30,791 nucleotides of DNA, taken from Rhizoclosmatium globosum. Taxonomy: Eukaryota > Chytridiomycota > Chytridiomycetes > Chytridiales > Chytriomycetaceae. Below, piece after piece: positions 1 to 9,651 of this stretch. Under the pieces are notes generated by a model that was not told the DNA's origin, ran no database searches, and saw only the letters and a program-made list of their open reading frames with translations. The position numbers were made by a program, and so were the translations under genes. The stretch spans positions 1 to 30,791 of the forward strand of contig MCGO01000337.1 of the NCBI GenBank assembly GCA_002104985.1, written 5' to 3'. How positions within the stretch are numbered: the first letter of the stretch is position 1; each line of letters starts with the position of its first letter.

Positions 1-1697
1 GGGCCATATACCCTTCCCCATCATCATCATAATAGCCGGCCGAATTAGGTCTTCCTAGATCCAGTTCCCCTAAAACACTTGTCCTCCTCATCATGCTTGC
101 CCGATTCGCCATCGACATTCTTTCTGTGAACACTTCGCCATTGTACTTCCAGCCATCTACTTTCGTTTTCCCTCTTCAAACATATTATTTGGGTTTACGA
201 GAGAATGGCGGTATCCATAAGTAGCCTTTGTGTCATCCAAATCCTGATTAACTTGCTTGGATACGCTGAACCGAAACGCAGCTTCGTTGACAAGCATAGC
301 ATTCTCCCATTTATGTTTCCAAGACGGAATATGCCTCTTCCCGAAAGTTCGTCATGGTTTTCGACGTCCGTGTCTTTCAAATCACTGAAATTCGTGACAT
401 CTCGCTTCCCAGACCCGCCCCTCTTATTCACCGAATTTCTCTTCGTCTGAGGACTTTTCTTTTCCGTTCCACTTTCATACTCCTCGCCCTCCTTAATCTG
501 CTGTTGCTGCTGCTGCGCGTTCTTTACCCGCCACTCTCTTGCAGCAGCATCACGCTCTCGATCCATTTCATCAATCGCATCAATCACATCCGTATCCGTA
601 AAATTTACTGTATTTTGAATCGAAGGTCTCGTGTACCGTCCTCCAACACTTGGTCTAAAGAGAGATGGTCGTGCTCCTCCAGTTCCTAAGTCTAACCAAA
701 CCACCTGTCATCCCAGGCAACACGATACCACCACCGTTACCAACTCCCGGCGGGCCTGCATTTGACATCCGTCTTCCACCGAAACTTATACTCGCGCGTT
801 GTGCACGGAGGCTCGCTGTGGAAACGCATACGGAGTCTGGTCATCATCAAACCCGTCTTCCAATCCCTCCAACTGCCGAAGTTTACTCGGCGAAGATGGT
901 TTAGTTGGAGATTCCGATTTAGTAGGTGTCCCTGCCCTTGACCCCTTTGTACTTTCGGAGACAGTTGCAGGAGGTGAAGCAGGTTTCCTGAAATGTTCAA
1001 GTGCAAGTCCAAAGTTGAAAGCTTCTTCGGCTGCAGACGATTCTCGCCGAGATCTGTCAGGGGCGATAGAGCCCCGATGTGAAGTATTCTGGGAAGCATT
1101 ACTGCTCTTTTGATTCCGAGAGCTTCGGCTCGTTGGCCGAATAACTGGCTTAGAATCTGTGCGAGCTAAATGATAGCCTAAAAGGGGTATCAGAACTCAT
1201 GGCTTGTGATCCTGAAATCAACGTTCTCACTTTGTCCATCTATGGCTTCGATATCGACATTTGAGCCTTTTTTCCGATTTCAAGTTAATGGTGGTAAATC
1301 ACCTGAATTGAATATATGTCTTAGTTTATGTATGATTCGTTTAAAGAAGGGGGCTATTCACCAATCACAGACGTTCTCATTGGAACTGTTCACTGGGCCT
1401 CCGTTTCGCGACAACACTGGTCCGACGCACAACACTGACCCTCTTATTTTGCTCGGGTGCAGGTTTATTCTCTTGAGCCTCTTCTTCTTCCTGTTTGTTG
1501 TAGGATGGTTGCCGGACAATCTCCGTGATATCATTTCCAGATACTGATGATTTACGTGAACGAGGTTGCGGAGCCTTGTGTCCCTTAAAATTTGTTACAC
1601 CTTCAGGAAAACAAGGCTGGTACGTTTTGAGGCCATTGTTGGGGAAACTTGATCGCAACTTCTGGAAGGATTCGGACAACGTTCGGCAAATCTGCAT
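1..1697 (-). CDS. Unknown Ser/Lys/Pro-rich protein, 3' end beyond window
   Basis: I do not recognise this protein. Coding-like blocks on the minus strand follow one another: 1379-1691 (Lys/Glu-rich, with KRVSVVRRTSVV), 792-1156 (Ser-rich, with SPTKPSSPSKLRQLEGLEDG), about 690-790 (Gly-rich), 352-690 (QQQQQQ tract and DVIDAIDEMDRERDAAAREW, probably helical), 165-352 (with IPSWKHKWENAMLVNEAAF), and 1-165 (with DGWKYNGEVFTERM). Splice acceptors CATGCAG and TCGCACAG precede the first two blocks. The others are joined by frame changes near 790, 690, 352 and 165 rather than by clear introns. The exon between 1156 and 1379 is unresolved; a short block near 1250 (SNVDIEAIDG) is preceded by an in-frame TGA. 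The composition suggests a largely disordered protein with basic RRxS-type sites. The start at 1697 is the first ATG of the first block and is uncertain. The gene lies 137 bp downstream of the WOPR gene on the same strand and continues past position 1. Confidence 0.5.
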
Positions 1698-1834
1698 GAG
1701 CTAAATGTGATCCTACACGAAGATATTGATTCTGAAAAACAGATAATAACGTTGCTCTCCTTCTTTTAAATATTGTCTGTTTATTGGTGCGCTTACCATA
1801 AAATTTATGCCCTATATACATTCATAAATATATT

Positions 1835-3376
1835 TCAATGACGATTAAATGGATATGGAGGGCGATAGTATTGCGGCTGATAATACTGAGGAGGGGGAGG
1901 ATGATGTGGACGGGGAGGACCAGAATAATGTGGCGTTGGAGCATGTTGAAACTGCTGTGGATTTGAGTGTATATGTAGAGGTGGGTGATCAAAGTGCGGT
2001 TGTGGTGGTGTGTTTAGGGAAAGTGAAGAATCATGTGTTAAGTATGGAGGGCGGTGCAGATAATTCTGTGGAGGAGGAATAAAGTGACTTTGTTGAATGA
2101 TTGGCTGCTGGTACTGGCTAGCATGTTTTTCCACAGGAGGACAGCTTCGTCGAGCGCAGAATTCTTCGTAGTCTTCGGAATGGCCTTGGTATGGATAGTA
2201 ACCGTCCAAGTCCATCTTTTCGTACAGTCTACGCGGATTCAATACTGAAGAAGACGTACTTTGGTGATTATTGGCCGAGTTCGATGATGTCAGGCTGAGT
2301 TGTTCCTTTTTTGGTGTCTTGATGTTATCAAAATGAGGTTGTTGCTGTTGCCCTTCAAGACCTTCACTTTGGCCACGCTGACTCGTTAGATTACGCACTG
2401 GCCTTGAAGATATTGCTTGTTTTGATGGTGGCGGAGAAACTCGGCGCGTCTGAGACAAACGTTCCTCCTTCCAATCAGCAAACGTTTGTTTCAACAAGTT
2501 CACCATATTGATTCCGGTCTCTTGAACCAATGTCTTCATCACAGGGTCATCTACAGCTCTACAGAAATGGCCCCCTTCTCTTTCCGGAATGCCTGCATCC
2601 GGAGTCTTCAACCTCGCCTTCATCTCCAACACATCTTTGGAACTATAATACGAAACAACTCGGTGTTTGAGACCATCGCTTCCCTTAACGCTGATAGTTC
2701 GTTTTGTCAGCCCATTCTTGAGGAGCTGCGTGTTTGGTTTCAAAGTTCTCTCGGTATATGTTGGAAGCACTCCAGTTGTTGAACCAAAGTGCCCAGGAGG
2801 CGGCAATATATCCACACTTAATTCTTCATCTTGAGTAGTAGCGTTTGGATCTTTGTTCTCGATTTGTCGGTCTGTGGACAATCAGTCTTCGTCATCAATG
2901 CCCCACGCAAATAACTCACAGAGAATGAACGGACCAAAAGCACGTGAAGGGGACCAGCGTATTCCATCCTGAATTAGATCGAGGAATTCAGAACAAATAC
3001 GAAGGAATTTGCAGTCCAACGAACTCACCCTCCATCGTTTTACAAAAGGACTATTTTCAGCCATCACAATCACAGTTCCACTCCGTATACGAATTCGAGC
3101 CATTTCTTCAGCGGTTCCCGCAAATGGGGTGAGCTTCCCGAGGACAGTGCCCTGGACGACATACAACGCATCCATGGGATCCTCAATGTATCCATGGTAT
3201 GTTTCAAACAGAGCTGTCTTTTGATTGTTCTTACTGTCTTTGTTTACTTCTTTATAGGATTTAGTGGAGGTCCGTTGTCGTTTACTTCGAGACGATGATG
3301 CTCTGTATTCAGCGTCATCGTCGTCCTCGTTCACCGCTGGGGGTGACTCGGACCGATCTCTTGCACCTTTGGACAT
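1835..3376 (-). CDS. WOPR-domain (Gti1/Pac2 family) transcription regulator
   Basis: Predicted nuclear DNA-binding regulator. The family includes Wor1, Ryp1, Sge1, Gti1 and Pac2, which control morphological switching and development in fungi. Three exons: 3029-3376, 2920-2968 and 1835-2871. Introns of 60 nt (GTGAGT..TTCAG, phase 0) and 48 nt (GTGAGT..CACAG, phase 1) give an intact frame of 477 residues. The first half of the WOPR fold starts near residue 50 (ETYHGYIEDPMDALYVV). After splicing it continues through KRWRDGIRWSPSRAFGPFIL and YRQIE, matching the family pattern of RW-DG-WSPSR-G-F-YRE. The second half (GLTKRTISV.. HRVVSYYS..DVL..LKTP) lies around residues 185-225. The C-terminal third is rich in Pro, Gln, His and Tyr, as is usual for activating tails. 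The N terminus is acidic with a basic SKRQR patch. A coding-looking block at 3566-3654 could add residues upstream through a phase-matched 139 nt intron (3427-3565), so the start at 3376 is the conservative choice. Confidence 0.88.
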
Positions 3377-3680
3377 GTTTGACGCTTGTGGCCTCCACCG
3401 CTCTGGCTCGGGCAAAGAGTTTGTGCCTACAGAAATATAGTTTAACACAAATCTGAACACGGCCCAAACGTTAGGTTTCAATCGAGACATTATGGATCGA
3501 TATTGGAGTATTGAGGTTGTCAAAGCGAGTGAAGCTCTGTTCCAAGCAAGAACAGTTCTGCTCACCTGCTTGATTGGAATCGTCATACAAAGGGAGTCGT
3601 TCCTCCATTGCTTCTCCACCGGACTCAAGTGCGTTTGAAGTTATGCGGCGACTATCTGTTTCAGGATAGGAAGGTTCAGG

Positions 3681-4238
3681 TTAGTGACGATTATTGAACC
3701 AACGTTTGTGAAGGAATTCTTTCTGCCGAAGTTCCTTCTCAAACGCTATACATTTTAGACGAGCCAGGCACAGTTTGACGAGCGTATCTTGCAAGATACC
3801 ATGACCCCCTTTTCTTACACGAAGTTGTTTTTTTGAACTTGGGGTTGAACGCCTACCTGATACGCTTTTGACTATGACGCTTCGTTCATCCTCTTCGGCC
3901 GTTTCTCTTGCGAAGTCAGTGCTTTGAGAAGCTTTCACTTGGCTGTCATCCACATCCAGGCTCTGAGTGCGAATGGTTCCGAATTCAAGTGGTGATTGGT
4001 GAGTCAGCAAGCTTGATGTGGCTGTTTATGAAGTACCGTAAATTCAGTTTATGACGTATACGTGGTCGGAATGATGGCGAGAACAAACCTTGTGCATGAT
4101 TTGGACTCACAATCGTGGATGTGGATGGGGCAGAACTCCCTATCATGAAGCCCGGTCTTGCATGTAAACCTGAGGCAAAGAGTGATGGACAATTTGTTCC
4201 CTCTGTCGCTGCTGGATTCATCGCAAGGTTTGTCTCTC
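3681..4238 (-). CDS. 3' exons of the long minus-strand gene, unknown function
   Basis: Two coding-like exons. 4111-4238 follows a TGCTGAC branch-like motif and TCGTAG acceptor, and ends at a GTGAGT donor. 3962 onward follows a CTGAC motif and CTCAG acceptor. The phases agree (0/0), giving ..SAPSTSTI joined to SLDVDDSQVKASQ... The downstream part is acidic at first (ETAEEDERS). It then turns basic and helical (LVKLCLARLKCIAFEKELRQ), ending in a stop at 3681. I take this as the 3' end of the mini-exon gene to the right. The alternative is that splicing continues into the WOPR gene, since a block at 3566-3654 is also open. No domain is recognised. Confidence 0.4.
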
Positions 4239-4439
4239 CTACGATTTTGACGTGTCAGCAACCTTGTCACTAATTCACACCAACGTCCATCTCAAGGGTA
4301 TCAAATGACCAGTTGTCGTTTCTTCCGCAGACTACACCTTCGAATTTCTTCTGGCCTTATCACAAAGTGTTGGCACAACAATTTTCATGACTCTCATCGC
4401 AGGTGGCAGATGCTTCGCTTATAGTACTGGTTGACTTAC

Positions 4440-4505
4440 TTGACTCTGACGTTCTCCTGGTGTCCTCTCGGGCGTTGTTGATTGTCTGTGTGTATCGAGT
4501 AGCCT
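4440..4505 (-). CDS. 66-nt mini-exon, Thr-rich, EATR family copy 1
   Basis: This exon lies between acceptor ATCAAACAG and donor GTAAGT. It starts with the last two bases of a codon and ends with one base of the next, so it is phase 1-1 and could be gained or lost without breaking the frame. It encodes ATRYTQTINNAREDTRRTSES. The acceptor and first bases (4495-4516) are identical over 22 nt to those at 9331-9352, where another 66-nt exon begins. Its neighbours on the strand are the 78-nt exon at 4968-5045 and the exon at 4111-4238. Function unknown. Confidence 0.45.
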
Positions 4506-4967
4506 CTGTTTGATTGTTCAATAGTTTGATTAGCGTTGTCAATGCGGAAGTTAAGCAAACAATCCTCAAATCAACGAATAGAATATGTGCATTGATGGGG
4601 TTATGCATTCTCAATCCAAGCAACAAACCGAGTGGCGGCTTTGTATTCTGAAGTTCATGCGCTAAACTTCACATCAAAAGGTACCTCGTTCCTTATACTC
4701 CCATCTCACTCATTTTCAGGCTCTCAGTCTGCTGGTTCAACTTGAGAGAACTGCCCAAGACTCTGTCACTGCTACTCGTTTCTGATGTGGATTTCGACAA
4801 GGAATGAGGTCTTTGACTTCAACTCACCACCGCCACGATCCAGAGGAGTACCAAGAACATCGATAGTAATATGAGAATTGTTCATATCACCCGTCCCTAT
4901 GGTTTTCCATGTCAATACCAGTCTATCAACCGGCCGCAGCTTCATCCATGAAACACAAAACTCATAC

Positions 4968-5045
4968 CAGTATATAAAACCATCTCATTTGTGTTCTTTC
5001 TCGTCTTATCCTCGTGCATAATGTGTTGGTGAGTTGAGGTTGCCT
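4968..5045 (-). CDS. 78-nt mini-exon, EATS variant
   Basis: Acceptor TCAAATAG and donor GTATGAG bound a phase 1-1 exon encoding ATSTHQHIMHEDKTRK and a short hydrophobic end. The bases from the exon start back into the intron are about 90% identical over 64 nt to 9853-9917, where an analogous start (ATRTHQYSMEQ) is seen. This marks a duplicated intron-exon boundary. Function unknown. Confidence 0.4.
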
Positions 5046-5679
5046 CTATTTGACGAGTTTTTGTGGTTAAACTTTATTCCCAGCAGAGGCTAATCGCTCG
5101 CACTGGTAAACATATGAGGAGAGATAATTCTGACTGTAGGAGGGTCGATTCAAATCAATTCGCTTCGCTCATTCGTATCAGTTACAATCACTGAGCCATC
5201 ATCATTCGACTCAGTAGTGCACGATTGTTAGGATCAACCGGACATATTCAGCTACTTAAAATATACTCAGCGTCATGTTGATAAGGGTTATATCGCTCAT
5301 CATAATCAGTGTGCCTCAGTTCATCGTAAGTGGTGTCCTTGACTCCCGCACTGTTCTTCGGATAGGAACTCACCTGTCTCAAATGGTTTTGAACTCGGGG
5401 ACTTAAGGGTTGCGTCTGAAACGATGATAGTACCTGTCACTGGCGGATTGAGTGGGTTTGTTGGGTTTTGTCAGGATAGGTCAGGATTGGGATGAAGGAA
5501 AGTCGAATTTGCCGAGACAGACCGGGGGAAGGATTATGGGGTACGAAGAGAAGAATTCAAATATTCAGGATCACTATAGTAGGGCTTCCTTGACGATGTC
5601 TTGCGAGGCAAGTCTGCTGGTTTTCACTCACTCTTCTCTCCCTTTGAGATGCTTATTCTACTTTGTCACACCAGAATCT

Positions 5680-6134
5680 CAGTACCTCAATATTACTGAA
5701 ACTAATTTATGGTTTTCCGTATCTGATCGATTTCTCGCCCCTGTGTGGATGTAGGAGGGAGGGTAGGAGTGGGCAGAATCGGGATTGGCGTTACCGAAGC
5801 AATTCGTACCCTCATCAATACTTCGAGGAGTGTTTCGAGCATTTGACGAGTTGATTGGCGCTGGTTTGCCAGGTTGTCTGGTTTCAGTTGGTTCGGTGTT
5901 GAACGTTTCGTGCGCCACAGTGCTGACACCCTCCTTCGTGGGATGACGTGACTGCCTGTTCAACGTCAAATCCATGTTCGTTGATGCCGATGGATGTTCG
6001 TCTATTGCTGGATTTTTCCTGGACAAATAGAACCAATTGGTATCCTTGGTTAAGCAATATACCACTACAAACAAGATTTACCGGATGATATTGGCTTTGA
6101 AGAGTCAACGATGAAGTTGTAGGAGCTCCAGTAG
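5680..6134 (-). CDS. Exons encoding Thr/Ser/Asn/Pro-rich segment of the long minus-strand gene
   Basis: Exon 6082-6134 (acceptor GTCTAG, donor GTAAAT) encodes ATGAPTTSSLTLQSQYHP. After a 63-nt intron ending TTGTCCAG, a block starts at 6018. Two frames of this block are open. The phase-matched one reads EKSSNRRTSIGINEHGFDVE and stops near 5884; the other reads NPAIDEHPSASTNMDLTLN and stays open to about 5680. I cannot decide between them from the sequence. Both are low-complexity and polar, like the other mini-exons. No donor is convincing at the left end. Function unknown. Confidence 0.35.
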
Positions 6135-7461
6135 CTAGACAGGTTAGTTTTGCACTGTGCGGCGACTCTCAACTGCCTCTCCACTGCCCAAAGTTATCTA
6201 TGAACCATCGCCCGGCATTGAATACGACGTAAATCGTGGCCAGCTATGATCCGACGTTTTGAATGTTACCAGAAACCAATGCTGACGATCCAGTTCTTCC
6301 AAGTCACATCCTTCCTCATTGAACCCAGCTTCGTGCTCCTTCACTCTTCAACTTTGGACTGTTCTGGTGGCGTTTGCCAAGTGTGTCTTCCTATTAATTT
6401 GAACGTACCAGCTTAACTCTCAATTACGCAAACAACTGGTTAATAGAAGTGAGCGAATGATGAGTATTAGATACGCATCACTGGGACAAGTGAAGGTTTT
6501 GGTTCCGAACTAATGTGATGACGATCAATCCGTGGTGGGTTTCTTGGGACCGAGACGGTGCTGTGACTTGTTAATTGGATGAGTCGATATGCTGTTTGTC
6601 TGCAGTGTACCATTTGTATCTACCAACTGGATCATTTGTCTTCACGGATTGCGCTTTTGATTACATAGTCCACCACTCCCTCACATTGTCCACATGTTTT
6701 GGCTCCTACCTCGAAGACTTTCTCAACCATCAAAACACGCAGCGTCAATATGCTTCTATTATTACTTGTTCTATACGCGGAAAGGTGTTTTAGTGGCAGG
6801 ATATGCGGAAAAAGGGGAGCGAGCCAGTTACTAAGGGTATTATACGAGAGCCATATCTATCTCCATTTTAAAAAAAGTCTGTGTCGGTGCCTTAGAAGCG
6901 AACAATATGCACTGGTTGAAATGCACGAATAGGGCTATGGGGCAAGTAACATCAATCCAGCACTTCTCCCTATTCCTCTTCCACCTCGCAGCGTACCTGC
7001 ACTTAAAGTGCCCTGGAGAATCTTTTAACAAGAGCTCCTTTGTTTCATTTGTACTGAAGGCGCATCTTATCACTGGAATCAACACTTTGGGAACACTTTG
7101 GGAACACTTTGTCCCACCAACATTGCTCACAAAAAACAAAAGGTGGAATCGGAAACAAAAACTGGAATTCGATACTTGAGCTTTTGAAAAAATAGAAAAG
7201 CCAGGTTGAAATCGCAGATTTGGGTAAGGGTTTATTTCGCAAGAAGTGCTTGGTTTCTTGGCGCTTGCCGTTGATGTGGCTTTCAATTCCCAAGCCGCCA
7301 TGCAGTTCATGAACTGTTCTGTTTTCCAGCTTTATTGTGTTTGGATCTGACTGACTTTTGCTGATTCGGATGAAGGCAAAAACAGGACCACTAACATTCT
7401 CATTTCTTCATGCAAATCAACCAAAATAAATGATAATGATTTTCAATTGAAAGAAAAGTGA
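6135..7461. other. No convincing gene; short tandem motif only
   Basis: Open frames here are short on both strands and none shows splice signals with matched phases or a recognisable domain. The stretch probably belongs to an intron of the minus-strand gene, or to intergenic DNA 5' of the possible membrane-protein gene at 7462. The only structure I see is a triplicated 11-nt motif at 7082-7114 (CACTTTGGGAA repeats ending CACTTTGTCCC), which recurs at 12694-12714. Confidence 0.5.
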
Positions 7462-8121
7462 CTTGAATGTTCATTGTTCCGAAAGTGTTTGACAATACAT
7501 GAACGCAGAGTCCACATCAACGACTGGATTTTCATCGCTTGCTATATTCGCAGAGTTCCAGTTTTCTATGGCCGTAATATCGGGAATAGGACTCTGCTTC
7601 CTGTCCTCATTGATCGTCTTTGAAACGCAATCTCAGTCACGCAAAAAACCTTCAACGCGTTCAACATTTTATTGTTCATGTTATGCATATGCCAAATCAC
7701 TCTGCACATTTGCACTGGGTTACGATACTGGTTACATTCTGATATATCAGTTATCACGGGAGTCACTCTGTTTCTGGTTGAAGATGCAAGTGTATATGGA
7801 TTGCTATATTGTTATATATTGTATACTTGGTTGCGAGGGAGCGAAGTGCTCCGGAAAGTGATTCCAAAGGGAGTCAAGTACTTTAAAGGACTCGTGTATT
7901 TATCGCCGATTGTGTTTGTAGCAACCGTGACTGTGGATACAATATGCATTTGGGAACGTTTGAGTGGGGTTTCAAGTCGACTTATGCTTAGAGCCAGTGT
8001 GGTTTTAGAGGATCAATATCAGCCTCCACTCTCAGGGTGGCTTTGTCGAAAACCATACAGGTGCACAGACTTCAACTTTCGTAACAGACAAGAGACAGCA
8101 GTTTGTCAATTAGGTACATAG
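7462..8121 (+). CDS. Possible multi-pass membrane protein (fragment)
   Basis: An open stretch from 7462 is interrupted by a stop. Removing a 63-nt GT-AG intron (7574-7636, GTAATATCG..TCTCAG) restores one frame. The joined product runs RVHINDWIFIACYIRRVP, then FNILLFMLCICQITLHICTG, VYGLLYCYILYTW and GLVYLSPIVFVATVTVDTI. These are three or four hydrophobic segments of near membrane-spanning length, separated by short polar loops with basic clusters. No ATG opens the first block, so a 5' exon is missing, and the 3' end after residue WERLSG is uncertain. I recognise no family; a receptor-like protein is a guess. It lies opposite the minus-strand mini-exon gene, perhaps inside one of its introns. 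Chance hydrophobic frames in AT-rich DNA are the main alternative. Confidence 0.3.
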
Positions 8122-8130
8122 TCAACTTAC

Positions 8131-8194
8131 TTCTAGTTGCAGCCTCCTTGTTGTCTGCAGTAGTTAGGTCTATGGTTTGTCTGCTCCCTTCAGC
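8131..8194 (-). CDS. Mini-exon, EATR family copy 2
   Basis: This exon lies between a TCAAATAAAG acceptor and a GTAAGT donor. It encodes AEGSRQTIDLTTADNKEAATR. The distance from the AGGCT motif to the donor is 66 nt, as in the copies at 4440 and 9276. The adjoining intron end matches 4501-4527 at about 23 of 27 bases. In this copy CAG|AGGCT has changed to TAAAGGCT, so the acceptor seems to have moved by two bases. That would change the start phase unless a neighbour compensates. Confidence 0.4.
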
Positions 8195-8587
8195 CTTTAT
8201 TTGATTGTTCGATAGTTAATATGCAGAACAAGGTCGTCCACCCGATTTTAGCAGCTGTACTCTAACAATACGAAATAGTACTAATGGTGGGATATGCTGC
8301 TTCATCCTAAGTACACGGCTGTGACTGTTTCCTGTTCGAACCTCCAAATCCTAAAGCTCACAAGTGTCCCAAAGCTCACAATTGTCGTTTGAGGTCATGC
8401 CTTTCTTCTTGAGCTGTTCAATCGGCAGTTCCATGGCCATGGTCGAATGTATTGGCTTTGCTTCTGTATCTGATTATTTGTTAGGGGCATGGAACATTAT
8501 TTTGACGATGCATAAAGCGTGAGTGCAAGAGCAAACATCCATTTCAGTTCAATCCGTACTCAAAGATTCACGAATAGCTTAACGTAC

Positions 8588-8632
8588 TGCCCTCCAAACT
8601 ATCTTTTGATGCTATCAAGCTCTCATTTGTAG
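8588..8632 (-). CDS. 45-nt mini-exon, Ser/Thr-rich
   Basis: Acceptor ACATCAG and donor GTACGT bound a phase 1-1 exon encoding TNESLIASKDSLEG. It joins in frame to the exon at 8673-8837 across a 40-nt intron. Function unknown. Confidence 0.4.
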
Positions 8633-8672
8633 CTGATGTTTGCTTCTTGGTACTTTGATAGGGACAACTTAC

Positions 8673-8837
8673 TCGTGTCTTGTATTGTCGCCTCTCTTCG
8701 CCATTCATTTGATACAGATTGCTGGACCGTGTCAATTGACTGACTGATGGTTGCTTCGGTATCTCCGGCATCAAAGCTCTCCTCGGTCATGTTTTCCAAA
8801 TTGAAAGACTCTGGACCTGGCAGAAAACTGGACAACT
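8673..8837 (-). CDS. 165-nt exon, acidic Ser/Thr-rich
   Basis: A GCTAATAA branch-like motif and TTGCACAG acceptor lead into the exon; the donor is GTAAGT. It is phase 1-1 and encodes LSSFLPGPESFNLENMTEES followed by DAGDTEATISQSIDTVQQSV and NEWRREATIQD. The EAT motif appears twice inside this exon, tying it to the neighbouring mini-exons. No domain is recognised; it is predicted to be disordered. Confidence 0.5.
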
Positions 8838-8908
8838 CTGTGCAATTATTGGCATTGGAGTTTATTAGCACAACAGTATTTTGCCACGAAAGAAGACTGG
8901 GCACGCAC

Positions 8909-8965
8909 CATAATTGCCTGTACCGGAGTTAGTGCCCGCTGAAGTTCTGCCCATGGTCCCAAGTC
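8909..8965 (-). CDS. 57-nt mini-exon, Gly/Thr-rich
   Basis: Acceptor AGTTATAG and donor GTGCGT bound a phase 1-1 exon encoding LGTMGRTSAGTNSGTGNY. It splices in frame to the exon at 8673-8837 across a 71-nt intron. Function unknown. Confidence 0.4.
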
Positions 8966-9275
8966 CTATAACTTCATTTAAATGGCTGGATATTTGCATG
9001 AAGTGAATATTTTGCTCTTCAGACCCCTGTTTCATTGCAATATTTGTGCCTCATGTCGTTTTGAAGAACCAACGACCTAGTGGGTTCGTAATGCACTCCA
9101 AAGTCCAGGTCATTTGTATGTTAATGGAGCAAACTCGCCACTTCAACCTATCGCCATCTCGCACGGGATATGCTCGCTCCCCGTTTAATCAACTGTTGTT
9201 TTAAAAACAGTCGTCGCTTCGCAAAGGTGACAACGCAGAGTTGGTTGCGTAAGAAAAACTGTGTCTCAAACTTAC

Positions 9276-9341
9276 GTTTTGTAATGGTAATATCAGTGGC
9301 TGTCTTGGTTGACACTTGTGAAGGTGAGCTTCGAGTAGCCT
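9276..9341 (-). CDS. 66-nt mini-exon, EATR family copy 3
   Basis: Acceptor ATCAAACAG and donor GTAAGT bound a phase 1-1 exon encoding ATRSSPSQVSTKTATDITIT. Its length equals the exon at 4440-4505, and its start shares 22 identical bases with that exon. Between this exon and the chain ending at 9652 there is an open block at about 9425-9570 (with CAMNRRTHGLFRIV) that may or may not be an exon. Confidence 0.45.
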
Positions 9342-9651
9342 CTGTTTGATTGATATGGTTAAATAGGTTACAATTTTACCGAGCCATCAGGCCGTCTTCG
9401 TCCAACTAGAAGTAGGAAATAATCGAGTCGGGGCATGGGAAATCCTTCCGCACAGAATCAAATGTCTGCTGAGATGATTGTATTCTTAAACGTGACGTCA
9501 CAATGCGAAACAATCCATGGGTCCTTCTATTCATGGCACAATCACTCGCAGCGCAGACTCCAATTCGAGAGTGAGTACAATTCAGGCACCTTTACTCAAG
9601 ACGCCGTGGATGATGGGAGAGAGAGGGACAAGACAAAGATCCTTAACTCAC

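Noticed and set aside
1240..1330. In-frame TGA before a coding-like block, as a reassigned codon
   Set aside because: All well-supported genes here end normally or avoid in-frame TGA; a wrong exon boundary or base error explains it more simply.
1849..2248. Plus-strand frames opposite the WOPR gene
   Set aside because: They mirror the Pro/Gln/His-rich tail of the WOPR protein and have no independent support.
6840..7310. Minus-strand frame of 156 codons as a gene
   Set aside because: No domain, no phase-matched splice sites, biased Phe/Ser composition typical of AT-rich non-coding DNA, and it crosses the tandem 11-nt motif.
8325..8350. tRNA-like box B (GTTCGAACC)
   Set aside because: No matching box A or acceptor stem could be folded around it.
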